Source: Leptasterias polaris
Taxonomy: Eukaryota > Echinodermata > Asteroidea > Forcipulatida > Asteriidae
Assembly: GCA_037783415.1 (NCBI GenBank)
Contig: JAZGTN010000163.1
Span: forward strand, 1,054,001 to 1,118,000
Length of the DNA stretch: 64,000 nucleotides
Reading direction: 5' to 3'
In this document: piece by piece, positions 1 through 13,100 of the stretch
How the letters are laid out: the number at the start of each line of letters is the position of its first letter
Numbering within the stretch: position 1 is the first letter of the stretch
The notes under the pieces: generated by a model
What the model was told of the DNA's origin: nothing
The model's input: the letters and a program-made list of their open reading frames with translations, nothing else
Database searches by the model: none
Translations under genes and position numbers: made by a program

Positions 1-1048
1 AGAATATGTCATCTAAAATACCCAAAAGATACTTATTGATAATTAATAACAGTCTAAATGTACTTTTAAACTGTTTCTCCCTGAATACCAAACTAATCAA
101 ATAAATAAAAACAATTTACAGAAACTGTGTACTATAATATTACACAACACTCACATGTGTTGTTGATATTAAAATATAAACCATCCCCAAACCCAATATA
201 ACCCAACTTATCGTTTTGTTCGATTCTGGTGGAAATATAATAATTATAACAATTTCCCCCCTGTTGCACCAAATCCATTAGTTGTTAATGATATGCATTT
301 AAGATAACATTGAGATATAATACAGTAGGAATGCTGCAGTTAACTTATAATATGCTTCAGTGACCCTAATCAGAGTCCAACAGTTTGGGTGTTGGGTTAC
401 CATGGTATTGGATTATCTTAGAGTGAGGAAGGATTCTATCAAAACAAAATTAGTTGGAGTGACTTTTTCAGAGATAAAACACACAAATACATTTGTGGGA
501 CTACATGTATTTTGTACAATTGTTTCTTTGAAGGTTTTACTGTTTACAGTTTTGATTTTTTTGTTTTATATTATTCTTTCTCCAATTTTTCTTGAAAAAG
601 AAATTTTCATTCTTTTCAAACCTGAAGGTTGCAAAAACTGTGAAAGTTAGCCATTGATAAATATTTTATCTGTTAAAATTGGCCCTTGTGGTTGTTGTTG
701 TTGTATCTTGTAAATTTTTATGTATCCCATTAAAACCATTTTTTGCCCTGAAAATCGATCCATCAAATGTTTTTCTCTGGGATAAATGTATGTTGTTCAA
801 GATATTTTGGGGACCAATCAATAAAGTTAGAATGGATTTGTGTTGTTTTTTCTTTTTGGGGTGATAAATATTTCCTGGTCCAGTGAACGTTTAAATCTTT
901 CCACCAATAATCAAAATTAGTTTGAATGTTTGAAATTGGATTTGAATATTTGATGAAACATTTACTGTGAATATAGAAAATTTGGGTTATCAATATCAGT
1001 AACTATATATATGCATAATACAAAATTGACTATTTCTTTGTATTGAAG
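1..1048. other. 5' partial intron of the SLC26 gene
   Basis: AT-rich sequence ending in the acceptor of exon 1. No SLC26-like peptide is visible, so the N-terminal exon lies further upstream. Short open frames here have no recognisable motif. Confidence 0.6.
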
Positions 1049-1159
1049 GTATGGCATACGGACTCTTAGCAACCTTGGCACCAGTCTATGGACTCTACAC
1101 TGTATTCTTCCCAGCTATCATCTATGCAATGATGGGAACATCAAGACACATCTCAGTAG
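1049..1159 (+). CDS. SLC26 exon 1 of window
   Basis: The AG acceptor is at 1047-1048 and the GTAGGT donor starts at 1160. The exon begins inside a glycine codon, so a coding exon precedes it outside the window, and ends with one base of the next glycine codon. It encodes [20 protein letters not shown] and then the diagnostic GTSRHISVG of the SLC26 transport domain, helices 1-2. Confidence 0.93.
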
Positions 1160-4100
1160 GTAGGTCAGAGGTCATTTCCTCCTCTCAGTCGTCTCTTTAA
1201 AGCCATGTTTGAATAAAGTGACTTCAACTATTGGCTACGACTAGAGCAATAATGTTGAAGAATAGCCCTTTTTCAACCTTGTTCCCAGTGGTGTATGATC
1301 TCGTCGTGGCATTTTCCCCCAGAATGCCTTGCTCGATTATAACCTCTGGAAGCGTGACTTCAGAATATCAAGATATAGGCCTATTGGATATTATTTTTAG
1401 TTAGCCATGCTGTTGATCCACTCTACGTGCATGCCCAAAATGGTCAGAGCCCCCCCCCCCCAAGATAAAACAAAATTAAGTAATAGAGCAACTGGTCTAC
1501 TCTCATTCTCCTGATCTTGTCACTGTATGCAGTTTAGAGTGACGGTGTAAAACCATGATTCATTTGAAGTTGATTGTGTCAAATAACATACATTTTGACA
1601 TGTGCGTACTAAGTGCCGTACAAGCGCTCAAATGTTTTTAACAAGTGTGCGCGGAGAGCAGTCATTTTTGGTTGCCAATCAGCATTGTTTTTCAGTGCTT
1701 CCTTGCCAGGGGTTAGTGGCAAGAGGTATTGATACTGCGCACTGCTCATGGTTGCGAGGCTGAGACCTTTTCAGCAATCTGGCCGTAGCCATTGCCAAAG
1801 CGGCTAACTCAGACGTGGCCTAAGTCCATGAAGTCTGTAACTAGCCAATCTTGTAACTACATGTAGTCCCCTGTACTGATGATATCATGGTTTGTTTACT
1901 GCATTGCTTAAGTGCTGTAACTAGGTACAAATTGGCTAGTTCAGATTAGGATCGGTAGAAACGGTTAAACGGTTGACATGTTTCATTTAACCATTTTGGA
2001 AAATAAGTGTAGATGTACATGTACAACACTACCAATAAGAAGATTGGATAGTTTTTAGGTTCTTTAACAAACCTTTTTCTAAACAACATTTCAGTTGCGC
2101 TATGTACAATTTTTATCGATTCCAACTTTGTTTCAAGCTATTAAAATCTAGTTTTCCCAGACTCACTTAAATGTTACGACTATGATTGTAATAAAATTGA
2201 ATTTCTGTGTCAACATTTAAGCACAGCTGGCCTAAAGATGACACACAGAACTGAAATGCAAATGTTTGCTTTTGGAACAATGAATTCATTTTAATAACCA
2301 TGCCACCATCCTGTTCAGCCAAAGCTCTGGTCTTTTGGCCCAGAGATAATGAAACCTTTATTGAAATGTTGATGTCAGTTATTTATTTAATTAAGTAGAA
2401 TTGAAGAGTGCTGTTGTGTCAATTTGAATAGTTCTGTAAATAAAACGTGTCATTTTTTAAGGACGCTGTATATTTAAAACCAACTATTTTCAGTAAACAT
2501 ATCCAAAAATTAACCTCTGCAATAACTGAAATGGATGCCCATAATTCCAAAGGAAAAACCCATAAAATATAACCAAGCTGTGTAACATTTTTATGAACAC
2601 ATTAACAAACTGTGCATTATGCTTGCCCCCAGGAAGTTTTAATTGCCCAGATTTAAACATGTATCACATAAAGGTATCTTTCTGATGAAATGGTAGTGAT
2701 CCCAACCAGTTTATTGGTCAAATAAAGTTACATTCACACACTCAAAAAAGTTATTTTTTAAGTTAATCATTCACATCTGAAAAGGAAGGAATATGAGCAG
2801 TTTGAACAAGTCTGCATGCATGGTTTCCACAGTTTTTATTAGTAGCCCACAGGGCAAGTTGAGAAGTGGTGGTTATACTAGCCTACATCAGTTTTACTAG
2901 ACAATGTACACATGGCCATGTAAATGTAAACACAATGAAACAGAAAGGTGAACTGATGGGAATTACAGAGAGTGTGGCAGTTTTAACCCAGATTAAAGAG
3001 CAGTTACATATTAAAATGTTCAAGAGAAATTTTTTGAGGGACACCAAAGCCAAGACCAGTCAAACAGAGGCAATGGCAAAGGAAAAAGTTTCTTCAACAA
3101 ACATAGAAACTGAAAATTTAACACCACATATTTTCCCCCTTATTTGTATATGTATAGTTGGAAGTAATAAATAACAAACATCTGAAGGATGTGAACCAAT
3201 GCATTATGTCAACAATGTTGATCTCAGAAATGCTAAGAGTTTGCAAAATTGAATTAGGAATTTCTTGGTTTAACCTCTTGGCACAGTTCCCCTAAAAAGT
3301 GACAAAAATGCATGAGGCTTGTGTGAAGTAAAGTATCATGTTGAATTACTCTTGATATTGAATACTGCCCTCTGTTGATGTCAGTCAGTCTAATCCTCTA
3401 TGGCCTGATTATGGTTGACTTGGGAAGTTGGCATATGTGTGTAATAAAACTACAGTCTCTGTTAAATAGATGCAATAATTGCATCAGGGATCAGGTATTG
3501 TTGAAGGTGTGTTTAAAGCATGCAGAAAACCTCTAACAAAACATACATAATTTCAGTGTCTGAATTTTGTCATTGGACCAACAAAATGTTTTTTACCAAT
3601 TCTGCTCATACCCACTTTTTCATGTTTACTGAAGTGGTTTGGAATTGAAAATCTACTGTAAGCATTTAATAGGAAACCTTAGAAGTGCTGAGGGAATACA
3701 TTACACAGATGTGTTTGACTGTTTGTGGGGTCATGGCCAAGTGCAAAGGTCACTGGATAATTTCCATTGTTTCACTAAAACATTACCATAATTAAATTTG
3801 ATAAAACTTTCGCAGGTTGTATGATTTGGTACTTTCTATGTACATGAACAGGCTTTGCCCTTAACTTTTTCAGTAACTAGCCAGTGGGACCAGTTAGCTT
3901 GTCTTTTCACTGTCAGCTTTTTTTGCTTTTCAAAACTGAACAGCCAGCTCGACCACTTGGAGAGAACTTTGACTGGCCCTGCTGAGGTGTTTTAACTAGC
4001 ATCATTTAGCCTGCCGAACACTGCTATGGGAGAACTCTGACGGAATAATATCTCGATAAGTTCTGGTGATTCTGAAAAAACCCAAATGTGCAACTGCTCT

Positions 4101-7100
4101 GTAGTTGTGCTGGTGGTTGACCTGAAAGAGCCAGTGGTGTAACAGCTCAAAGTTTTGATCAGTACACTCTGCTGATTGTCGACGACGGGAGGAGAAATCA
4201 AATACGTCATCACCAACTTCTTTCGAAGGACAATTAGAGCTACTGACTGAAATGTTGAGTTGTTACCGTACACCTTGGGTTCTTTTGAGAACCACCACAT
4301 CTTATAGAAAGATTATTTCATACATGGTGTTTCCACTAACCTTACTAGATTTCACAGGTTGATTTTTAAAATTAAATTTGTTTGAATTCTTTTTAAGCTA
4401 GACAATTGGAACGAACTAAATTCACTCATCCGAATTCCAATGATGTATCCATCCCTTTAAATGTGTCTTTGGCTTCACAGGAAGTTTTGCTGTGGTCAGT
4501 ATAATGACAGCTGTAGCTGTGGACAGAATAGTAGAGGAGACAAGACCAATAGAAGGACCGTATGATGAAGGCTTAGAGAGGGCGAGGATAGCATCATCTC
4601 TGGCGTTTCTTGTTGGCATAATACAGGTAAGGCCTTTGTTTTATACAGTGCTTTTTGTACGTAGATTATATAAAGATTTTTTTGAAGAGGTTGTGCTTAT
4701 AAAGAGCAAATTCTGAAACCCTGAATCTCATTTCGACTTTGTGTTTTTTATTTTTTATTTTTGTTTTTACTGTCCTCTTATCATGCTTATAACAATGTCC
4801 CTCTAATCTTATAAAGTGGTAATTTGGCCAGTCCCCGTGATCTTGTTATAGTTGACTGTATTTCATTTTATTATTTTTTTTAATGTGTAAACAAAACTCC
4901 TAGTGTTTGAGGTGTCCTGCCTTTTGAAAGTCGAACTGTGCCAATTTGCTGTGCAGTAAAACGCTAGATGATGTCACAAATCAACTATATGGTCTGTACA
5001 TTTTTGTACAGAGAATTTTTAGGTAATTCTAAATTTTGATATTCAATCAAATCGGCATTAAGTTTGACCTTTCGCTGAATTCTCTTTGGAATGTACAGAC
5101 CCATTTGTTGTTGACGTCCGATGACTTCATGTTTCAAATTAACTCTATGAAAGAGTAGCAAATAAAATGACCATTTTAATGTGAGATTAGAGACTTGTAT
5201 TTTCCCCAACTTTCTTGAGGACTAAATCTTTTGGAAAATGAGTGCATCACAAAACTGAATTTCACCTTGGAGCTCCTCTTTAATGATGGTTTTATGAAAT
5301 GAGGCAACTTTAACACAACACTTTGAATAGGATACACCCATAGGACTCAACTCGGCCATTAAAAACCATCCATCTATCCCTGGAGAATTGAAATGTCTGC
5401 AATTTTTTCCTGATGGTTTCCGGGAGAGTGATTTTTAATTTAGCTATCGTTAATTGAAATCTTACCAACCCATGTGATTTTGAAGATGGTTTTGTTTAAA
5501 GTTGCTATATCATGTTCATTTATTTGGAACTTGATACTGTTATTTATTTACTAACTATTGTCTTTTTTTAAGACATTTTGTTCAAAGGCATCTGTATCAT
5601 TTCCGGCTTTGTATTTTTCCATATAATTTATGTTGTATTGTCCCCATTTCTATTCTTTCTATTTAAGCTTTTTTGGTCACACACCTACTTGTATTGGCTG
5701 GGTTATTTTGTATATCTTATCCATTGATTTTTAAATCTATTCAATGTAACTCTTGTTGTGTTTGAAATATAATTCAGCATTTGGCTGCGATGTTTATGTG
5801 TTCTTATGCTAAATGCACTGAACAATATGCACCAAATGGTAATAGTTGCTGTAATCTGTTGCATTTGGCAGTCAACTGAGATGTCATTCTTTGACTGAAT
5901 TTGTTGCATTTAGCAGTCAAGTGACTTCATATTGGTGTTGCATTTTGTTGTATTTGGCAGTCAACTCAGTTGCATTTGGCAGAGTTCATGGTCACACATA
6001 TTAGCCAAGTCACCACTACACGTATGTGCATACTGTTGCATTTAGCAGGGCAAACACCCTTGCTCAGTCTTAACACAAGCAACATGCCTGCACAATGCAA
6101 CAAAATCCCTTGTTGCATTTTGTTGCATATGGCATGGTTCTCATTTCAACTGTGTTGCATTCTGTTGTATTTGGCAAGGTATGTAGAGGGACCCTAATGG
6201 GGGTTAGGGTTTTAATGAACCAATAATAATACTAGCTCAAAAATAGGCTATTCAGTTTTATGGAATATTTTGATGTCATTTATTTTAGTGGTTTGAGGGA
6301 AGTATTCGTTTAAACAAGTTGTGAGCTAACAGGAGCTTGTTTACAGGCAAGCTTAAATTTTGAGTGACGTGTCAACCTGTGACAACTTCATAAAACTGTT
6401 AAGCGCATGTAGGCCCACCAACACAATATTCTCACAACAGAATAATCTCACAGAAGGGAGAGAAAGGTTACCAGCCAAAATACCAGGCAATGTGTACTGT
6501 TTGTGAGTGACTGGTTCCCTGATAATTTGCTAACCACCATCTTCTGCCTAACTGCTTTATGAAACTGGTCCCAGTTCAATAAAGCTGTTTTAAACTGTAA
6601 AGCACAAAAATTGCTTAGAACAGAAAACAAAATTTTAGCCGAGAAAGCTTACCAGCCACAATACCATTTTTGCGTAGCTGGTTGCTTGCTGATTTCTGCA
6701 TAGCAGACAAATTGCTAAGCACAATTTTAAACACAAAATATTTATGAAATAAGTACTATTGTATATTTTTTTAATCTTGTAGTTTGGGCTCGGAGCACTT
6801 CGGTTAGGATTTGTCAGTACATATCTTGCTGAGCCATTGGTACGAGGCTTTACTACCGGTGCAGCTTTCTATGTCTTCAACAGTCAGTTCAAGTACTTGT
6901 TTGGGATTGACGTCAAGAGGCACACTGGACCATTTGCTATAGTTAAGGTGAGAAAAAATGAAATCTAAGATTTTAAAGGTATAGGGTCATACATAGATTG
7001 GTAGCTACTCCAAAAGTTATTGACCATAAAAACTTTGGTGAGAAGCACTGCAGCTGTTGGTAGTGTAAACTATTTTGAGAAAGGATTCCCTTCAAAGTAA

Positions 7101-10100
7101 CATGGTGTGGATCATTTTTCATCCAAAAACATTTGAATCTGAGAAACAATTCATGCATGAATCGATTCTGAGATTTCTGTTCGCAAATGCTGCAGTGAGA
7201 GATGAGGTTGGTACACACGTCACATCACTGAACGTGAATGGATTCGACACTCTTGTGAAAATATTGTGACCGTTTTTGTATGTTTGCTCAATGATCAGCA
7301 AGTATAGAACACTGTATTCAGCTTAAACCTTTCTCATGTGACTTTTATTATATCTTTCTTTATAACTTTGCTTATAAGTCAGCGTTGCGTTGATAAAAAA
7401 CAATGAATGACCCTACCTTTAAACCACAACGCCCCCCCCCCTTGATATATTAATAGGTTTTTCGTCAGTCTGCTCGATAGTTTTAAGATTTTTTATAAAA
7501 GGACAATTTGAAGACACTATTTATTTGTTATGCTGGCGTAACCTGGCCTACCCTTGGTATTTTTTTGTTTTGTCAAGAGAAGAAATTCAATAATGGCAAT
7601 AGCATCCATGGGACTTCGGAGTGCGCAATGTTTTGCACAACATGCAAAAGACCATCGCTGGTCGATACTTATTGTACATGTATAGTCTCGTTCAACCAGT
7701 CTGCAACAAGAGTTTAGATGATGGAAAGATTACCCAAAATCTAGACACATGTCCTATCCTATCCTATACCTAGACTATAAAAAAACAATATTAAAAAACA
7801 CCTACCTACCTACCCTTTTTTTCTGGCCCATTATGCCAACATAACACCTTTTTTTGTTAGGACTTAAAGAGTATTTTTTTGATTTGCAGCCTACATCAAT
7901 GTGTATATTGTTTTCCTGCGTCCTGCAGAAATAATCCACAGATATATTACTCAGGTTGGATTCACACCCACGCCCCCAGCCACATGTAGGGTGAAAACCG
8001 CAAATTAGCATTCATGATCCCTCAGACTGATGCTATTACTATACATCTAATACACTGATGCAAACAACATGATACAAACTGGCCTTATGTCACCGGTTAC
8101 GATCAGTGGTCGAGTGGTAAGACATCTACTCTAGGATGGTGGGGGTTATAAGTTAGAATCCCAAGCTAGTTATGCCGATGATGTTTTTCCGCGGGACCTG
8201 GGGAAGCACTGAATAGATAGTGTCAGTTTTTATAGCGCATTGGTTTACGGTTAAAACCAACAGTAATATTAGAAGACCAACAAGCAACTTATTTCATGTT
8301 TCCTACAGTTCATATGTACTGGTACCCACCAGTAAAAATACCCTCAGATAAAGATAAATTCACAGGAACATTGTTTTTATATGAGAAATATTGACAGTGA
8401 TAAGAAATAATATTTTGTAGTCAAGATGCAGCCAAACTTTTTAGCTGAAAGGGGTTTAAAAAGTGTTTGTTATGAAGTTGAATATAATCCACACAAATAT
8501 CCCTCGAAATTGTGTGGTTTTCCTTTTACTTCGTGAACTAACACGGTCCGCCATTTTGAAGAACCAAATTTAACTCCACAAAATTAATTTTATTCTGAAT
8601 CTTAGTCCACCACCATCAAAGGGGCACAACTTTGTAACTTAATGGAATGACAGCTCCTGTTTACATGTGTAACCTGGAAAAATGGCACAGTTGAATAAAT
8701 GAATAGTAAATAAGAAAAACGCTTACTGTTGGGGAACTCGCTTGCAAAAAAAACCAATAAGAACACCCAGGATCGTTAGGAAAAGGTCGCGAACTATTCT
8801 TAAACAAATTGGGACAGAGAAAGAAAATTGATTTACCTCCAAAGACAAAGTGACTGATTTAATTTCTCAAACAACTTTCTGATGTGAACCAGATAAAAAA
8901 AAATAACAAACTTTAAAAATGTAAAATAAAATAAAAAAGGTTTTAAACAAAACAATTGCTGAGAGAATGTCTTCTTAAAAAAAATAAAATCGCCTAACGA
9001 AAACCAACACAGCACTAAAGTGAAATACAATCTACAGACAATCAAACTTCTACCTGTAAATCAAACAAAAATAAAAGAAAACCGATTTAGAATACATACT
9101 CGATTGAAATTAAGAAAATATACCAAAAATAACCAAAGCTACATTCGCCATGTACGAACTTATCCAGGAGGACACTTAAGACAAAATCTATGCTCCAAGA
9201 AATTTGAATAACAAAAGAAGTGGCAGAGTGAGCTGGGGCTTAAAGTAATAATTTCCAGACACTACACAACATTATGGAGCTCATTAGATATGCAAACCCC
9301 CAATAAACTCTTGAAGTTGCACTAGCAGGGCATGGTCACTGAACCATACAAAGACACAAGTTTGTCCAAAGGTACTGATAATAGTGCCTCCAAACTAAAC
9401 TAAGAAAAATAGCAGAAATTACATATAAAAACCAGCAATGCAAAATATTAGAATATACAATAATACTTGAAGAATAAGGTAATAAACTTATTTAGGAAAG
9501 TCCAACAAGTTCAAGCACATTTAAGTTTCTACAAAAGTGCAAAAGCTTCAACAGGAATCTTTTTAAATTCAACAAATCTCCAGCAGAAATAAACTTTTCT
9601 TTGGAAACCTACCAAAGGTAGCACATAGTTTCCATACTTTGTATAAAGTCCAGACAGAATTAGCAATCTTTTAGAACAAAGTACATGTATGACTTTAGAG
9701 AGAGATGAAAAAATACAATACTCGAACATTAAAACTATGTCCGAAACTTTAAAACATCACAGAGTCAAAATGAACTTTCTTCAACAATTATAATTAATTG
9801 ATCTGACCTTCTCAAAGAAACTAGGAAATGTTTAAGCATACATATTAAACAATGCAGAAAAATAAAGAGTAATTTAAAGAGAAACTCACCAGAACGATTG
9901 AGCGGTATTGGAAAGGGAGAGAGCCGTTGTCCAGTATATGTGTTGTTCGCAGCTCACCTGCTCACTGACTAGCCAAGCACACATGGCCACTGCCAAGCAC
10001 ATGGAGCCCAGAGAAAATGGTCTGGTGCTTTTATAAAATTTACTAAAATATGTACAGTGGACTTTGGGTACTAGACACAGAAATCTGGTGCTCTAATAAA

Positions 10101-13100
10101 ATAAACTAAAATATATACAGTGAACTTTGGGTACTAGACACGGGGGTGCCACTCCTAGGATCATTTGGCAAGAAAATAAAAAACATTAATTCTCCAAGGG
10201 GGAACTCACACCATAATAAGATAGTGGAATTTCACTCCCTTACACTTGCATAAGAAGAAATAACAGTCATTAAAAGAGAAAATAATAATCATATGCAACT
10301 GCACTGACCTTTTTGTTGTGGAATGTCGTGGCCGAGTGGTTAAGAGCACCGAACTCAAGCTCTGGTGTTTCTGATCAGCAGAGTGTGGGTTCGAATCCCA
10401 GTCGTGACATTTGTGTCCTTAAGCAAGACACTTAACCACATGCTTCGTCCTTCGGATGGGACGTAAAGCCGTTGGTCCCGTGCGTTGTGAATGCACGTAA
10501 AAGAACCCAGTGCACTTATCGAAAAGAGAAGGGGTTCGCCCCGGTGTTCCTGGTTGTGGCTGCTTAATGCGCCGTAGCACCTTGTAAACCCTTATAAGGT
10601 GCTAAATAATTGGGTCTCAGATTTTCATCACTGCAATAACCTATCTTTCTGAAAGTATGTATATACTCAGCGCCTTGAGTACCTTGTTTGGTAGATACGT
10701 GCGCTATATAAGACTTCGATATTATTATTATTATTATTATTAAAGGGGTTTTGTAGATTTAACATCATTTAAGCGGCTCTAATATCGGTCTGTCTTTTTT
10801 TCCTCCTACAGACGTTCATTGATTTGTTCTCCAATCTAGCATCTACCAACGTATCAGAGCTCATAATAGCTCTCGTTAATTTAATTGCTTTGGTGTGCGT
10901 CAAGGAGCTTCAAGATAAATATAAAGACAAAATAAAGTACCCAATACCACTTGAGCTCTTCTCAGTAAGTGTAATTTTCTCTCTCCCCCTCCACCCCCCC
11001 CCCCCCTCTCTCTCTTTGTTTTTTGTTAGAGTTTTCATTTATATTTGCGTGTCGTGACTGAGCAGTCTAGCTCATCGAACTCAAGCTCATGACCCACTCA
11101 TTCCAGTCGTGACACTTGTGTCCTTGTGCAAGACACTTGAACATTATTGCTTCTGTGGGTTCGAAATCGGTGTAGGGCCTATGGTTAAAACCCAATAATA
11201 TCTATTAAATATTGCTTCTCATCACCCATGAGGGTTGAGATTGTTGTTGTGAATTATTAGCAACATGTGGGCCTTCTTTAGCTGCTGTTGCTGCATACTC
11301 AAAGGGAATGCTGAGACTAGTCTAATGAATAGTGATAGTAACTAATAGTCAGTGTTGTAGTCGAGTCACCTGTGTCGAGTCCGAGTCCGAGTCTCAAGTC
11401 ACTTGGGTCGAGTCCGAGTCCCGAGTCCCGAGTCACTTGGTCCAAGTCCGAGTCAGAGTCACGAGTCACTTGGTCCGAGTCAGAGTCACGAGTCACTTGG
11501 TCCGAGTCCGAGTCCGAGTCACGAGTCACTTGTTTAAATATTGATTGCAAACCAAATGCATAACGGAACATAGCGATCATTTGCGTTGTGTTTGTTTTCA
11601 TGTGCCAAAATATGCATAAAACTAACTTTTAAAACACAGAATTTCCGAGAAAATCCATTATATCTCGAGATCGCGAAAAGCAAATTTCATGGATCGTTCA
11701 CTTTTAATAAGAAAAAAATACACTCGTTCAATTCATATCATTAATTTACTGTTTGTTAATAGGGAACAAATTGCCCTTTTGATTTAAAAAGATTGACTTT
11801 CTTTCACGCGCCTATGGCAGAAGGTGAAAAAACAGAGAAAATGGCCGTGCTCTCGCAGCATAACTTCCCATAACTCGCACATTGTGCAACGCATTCACCT
11901 GGATCGCGCTGCTTCTTCAAGCTGAATAATTTCTTTATCGATTCATATAACATGAAAGATGATTGGTTAATTGGAACCAGTTGCCATTGTACAGGACATA
12001 AAATCACATCTAATGAAAATGACTGTTTCATAGCATGTGTTATACGTTAGAGGTCAGATCAGAATACGCGGTGTGTGTGCGTGCACATACTTTGTGCACG
12101 CACACAGCGCATCATTATTTGAGCGCTTTTTCTCATGCACTATGTTCCGTTATGCGTAAAATAAGAATTGGAAATGACAAAATAAAACACATTTATTTTA
12201 AACAAAGTTCTGTTAAAGTTGGTATAACCAAAAGAAACAATACGGGGCGGAACGGCAGATGCCATGATTGAACAAATTTTGTACTACTTTTTACTAGTGA
12301 CGTGACCAAACTTGACGTCGTGTGTGTGTGTGTCGACCATGTGTAGAAACTGGTGCAAACAACACACAACCATCGCAGTAGTGCAATATGCAGGCTGTGT
12401 TTTACAGGTACCAGACATGCCATTTCCCTGGTAATATGCATCAAGCACAAGCAGTGGCTATGGTGTTACGTTGACAGAATACCAGCATAATACTGGTGTC
12501 GTGCATCACAGTGTTATTATGCGTGTTGAACATACGAATCGAACATACACGCGCTGTACGTAGATGGCCATCTACACATTAATCACAAACACTATTACTT
12601 GCAACACCATACGACAGTGTACTTATTTATTGTGCTAGACGTTAACTCCATGTGCACTCCGGGAATGACGATCGGATCATCGGAATTGTTTTTAATATTT
12701 TAAAAACGTATTGTTTGTGAAAATACGTGACTCGAGTCACGAGTCCTCGGGGACAAGTCCGAGTCATGATAGTCGAGTCCGAGTCCGAGTCCGAGTCTTT
12801 TGCAGACGTGACTCGAGTCAAGTCCGAGTCACCGAAATTGTGACTCGAGACGGACTCGAGTCCGAGTCCTGGACTCGAGCCTGGACTCGAGTCATACAAC
12901 ACTGCTAATAGTGCATGGGACTTTGGTGCAATGGTTTTAAACAGTGAAGGAAATAATGGATACTAATCTTATACGTGTGGCTTCTGTTCAGTGGCAATGG
13001 CAGACGTGTGGGGGGTGGGGACTTTTGGGGGTTGAGGGGCGCTATTTAATTTATTGAACCATTCATTTAAGCATGCTTTCGATTTTTGTTTTATCCCCAC

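Larger units (their letters stand above)
11350..12904. mobile_element. hAT-like non-autonomous element with GAGTC-rich ends, copy 1
   Basis: Perfect 8-bp target duplication CTAATAGT at 11342-11349 and 12905-12912. Ends are CAGTGTTGTA and TACAACACTG. Both subterminal regions are arrays of GAGTCCGAGTC and ACTCGAGTC words, which give artificial Ser-Asp-rich reading frames on either strand. No transposase is seen. The 8-bp duplication and CAG start suggest hAT. Confidence 0.85.

Noticed and set aside
2866..3174. 102-aa ORF in intron 1
   Set aside because: No motif, no splice or promoter context and AT-driven composition.
10325..10410. tRNA-Leu gene
   Set aside because: Good A and B boxes, but it continues into a SINE body and (ATT)n tail, and the acceptor stem is imperfect. 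It is a SINE head. The same holds for tRNA-like blocks at 13530, 25190, 27390, 34760 and 44101.
11317..11601. Ser-Asp repeat proteins on both strands
   Set aside because: The frames come from GAGTC/GACTC arrays at the element ends and are open in several frames at once. The same applies at 12642-12908, 42343-42603 and 49758-50000.
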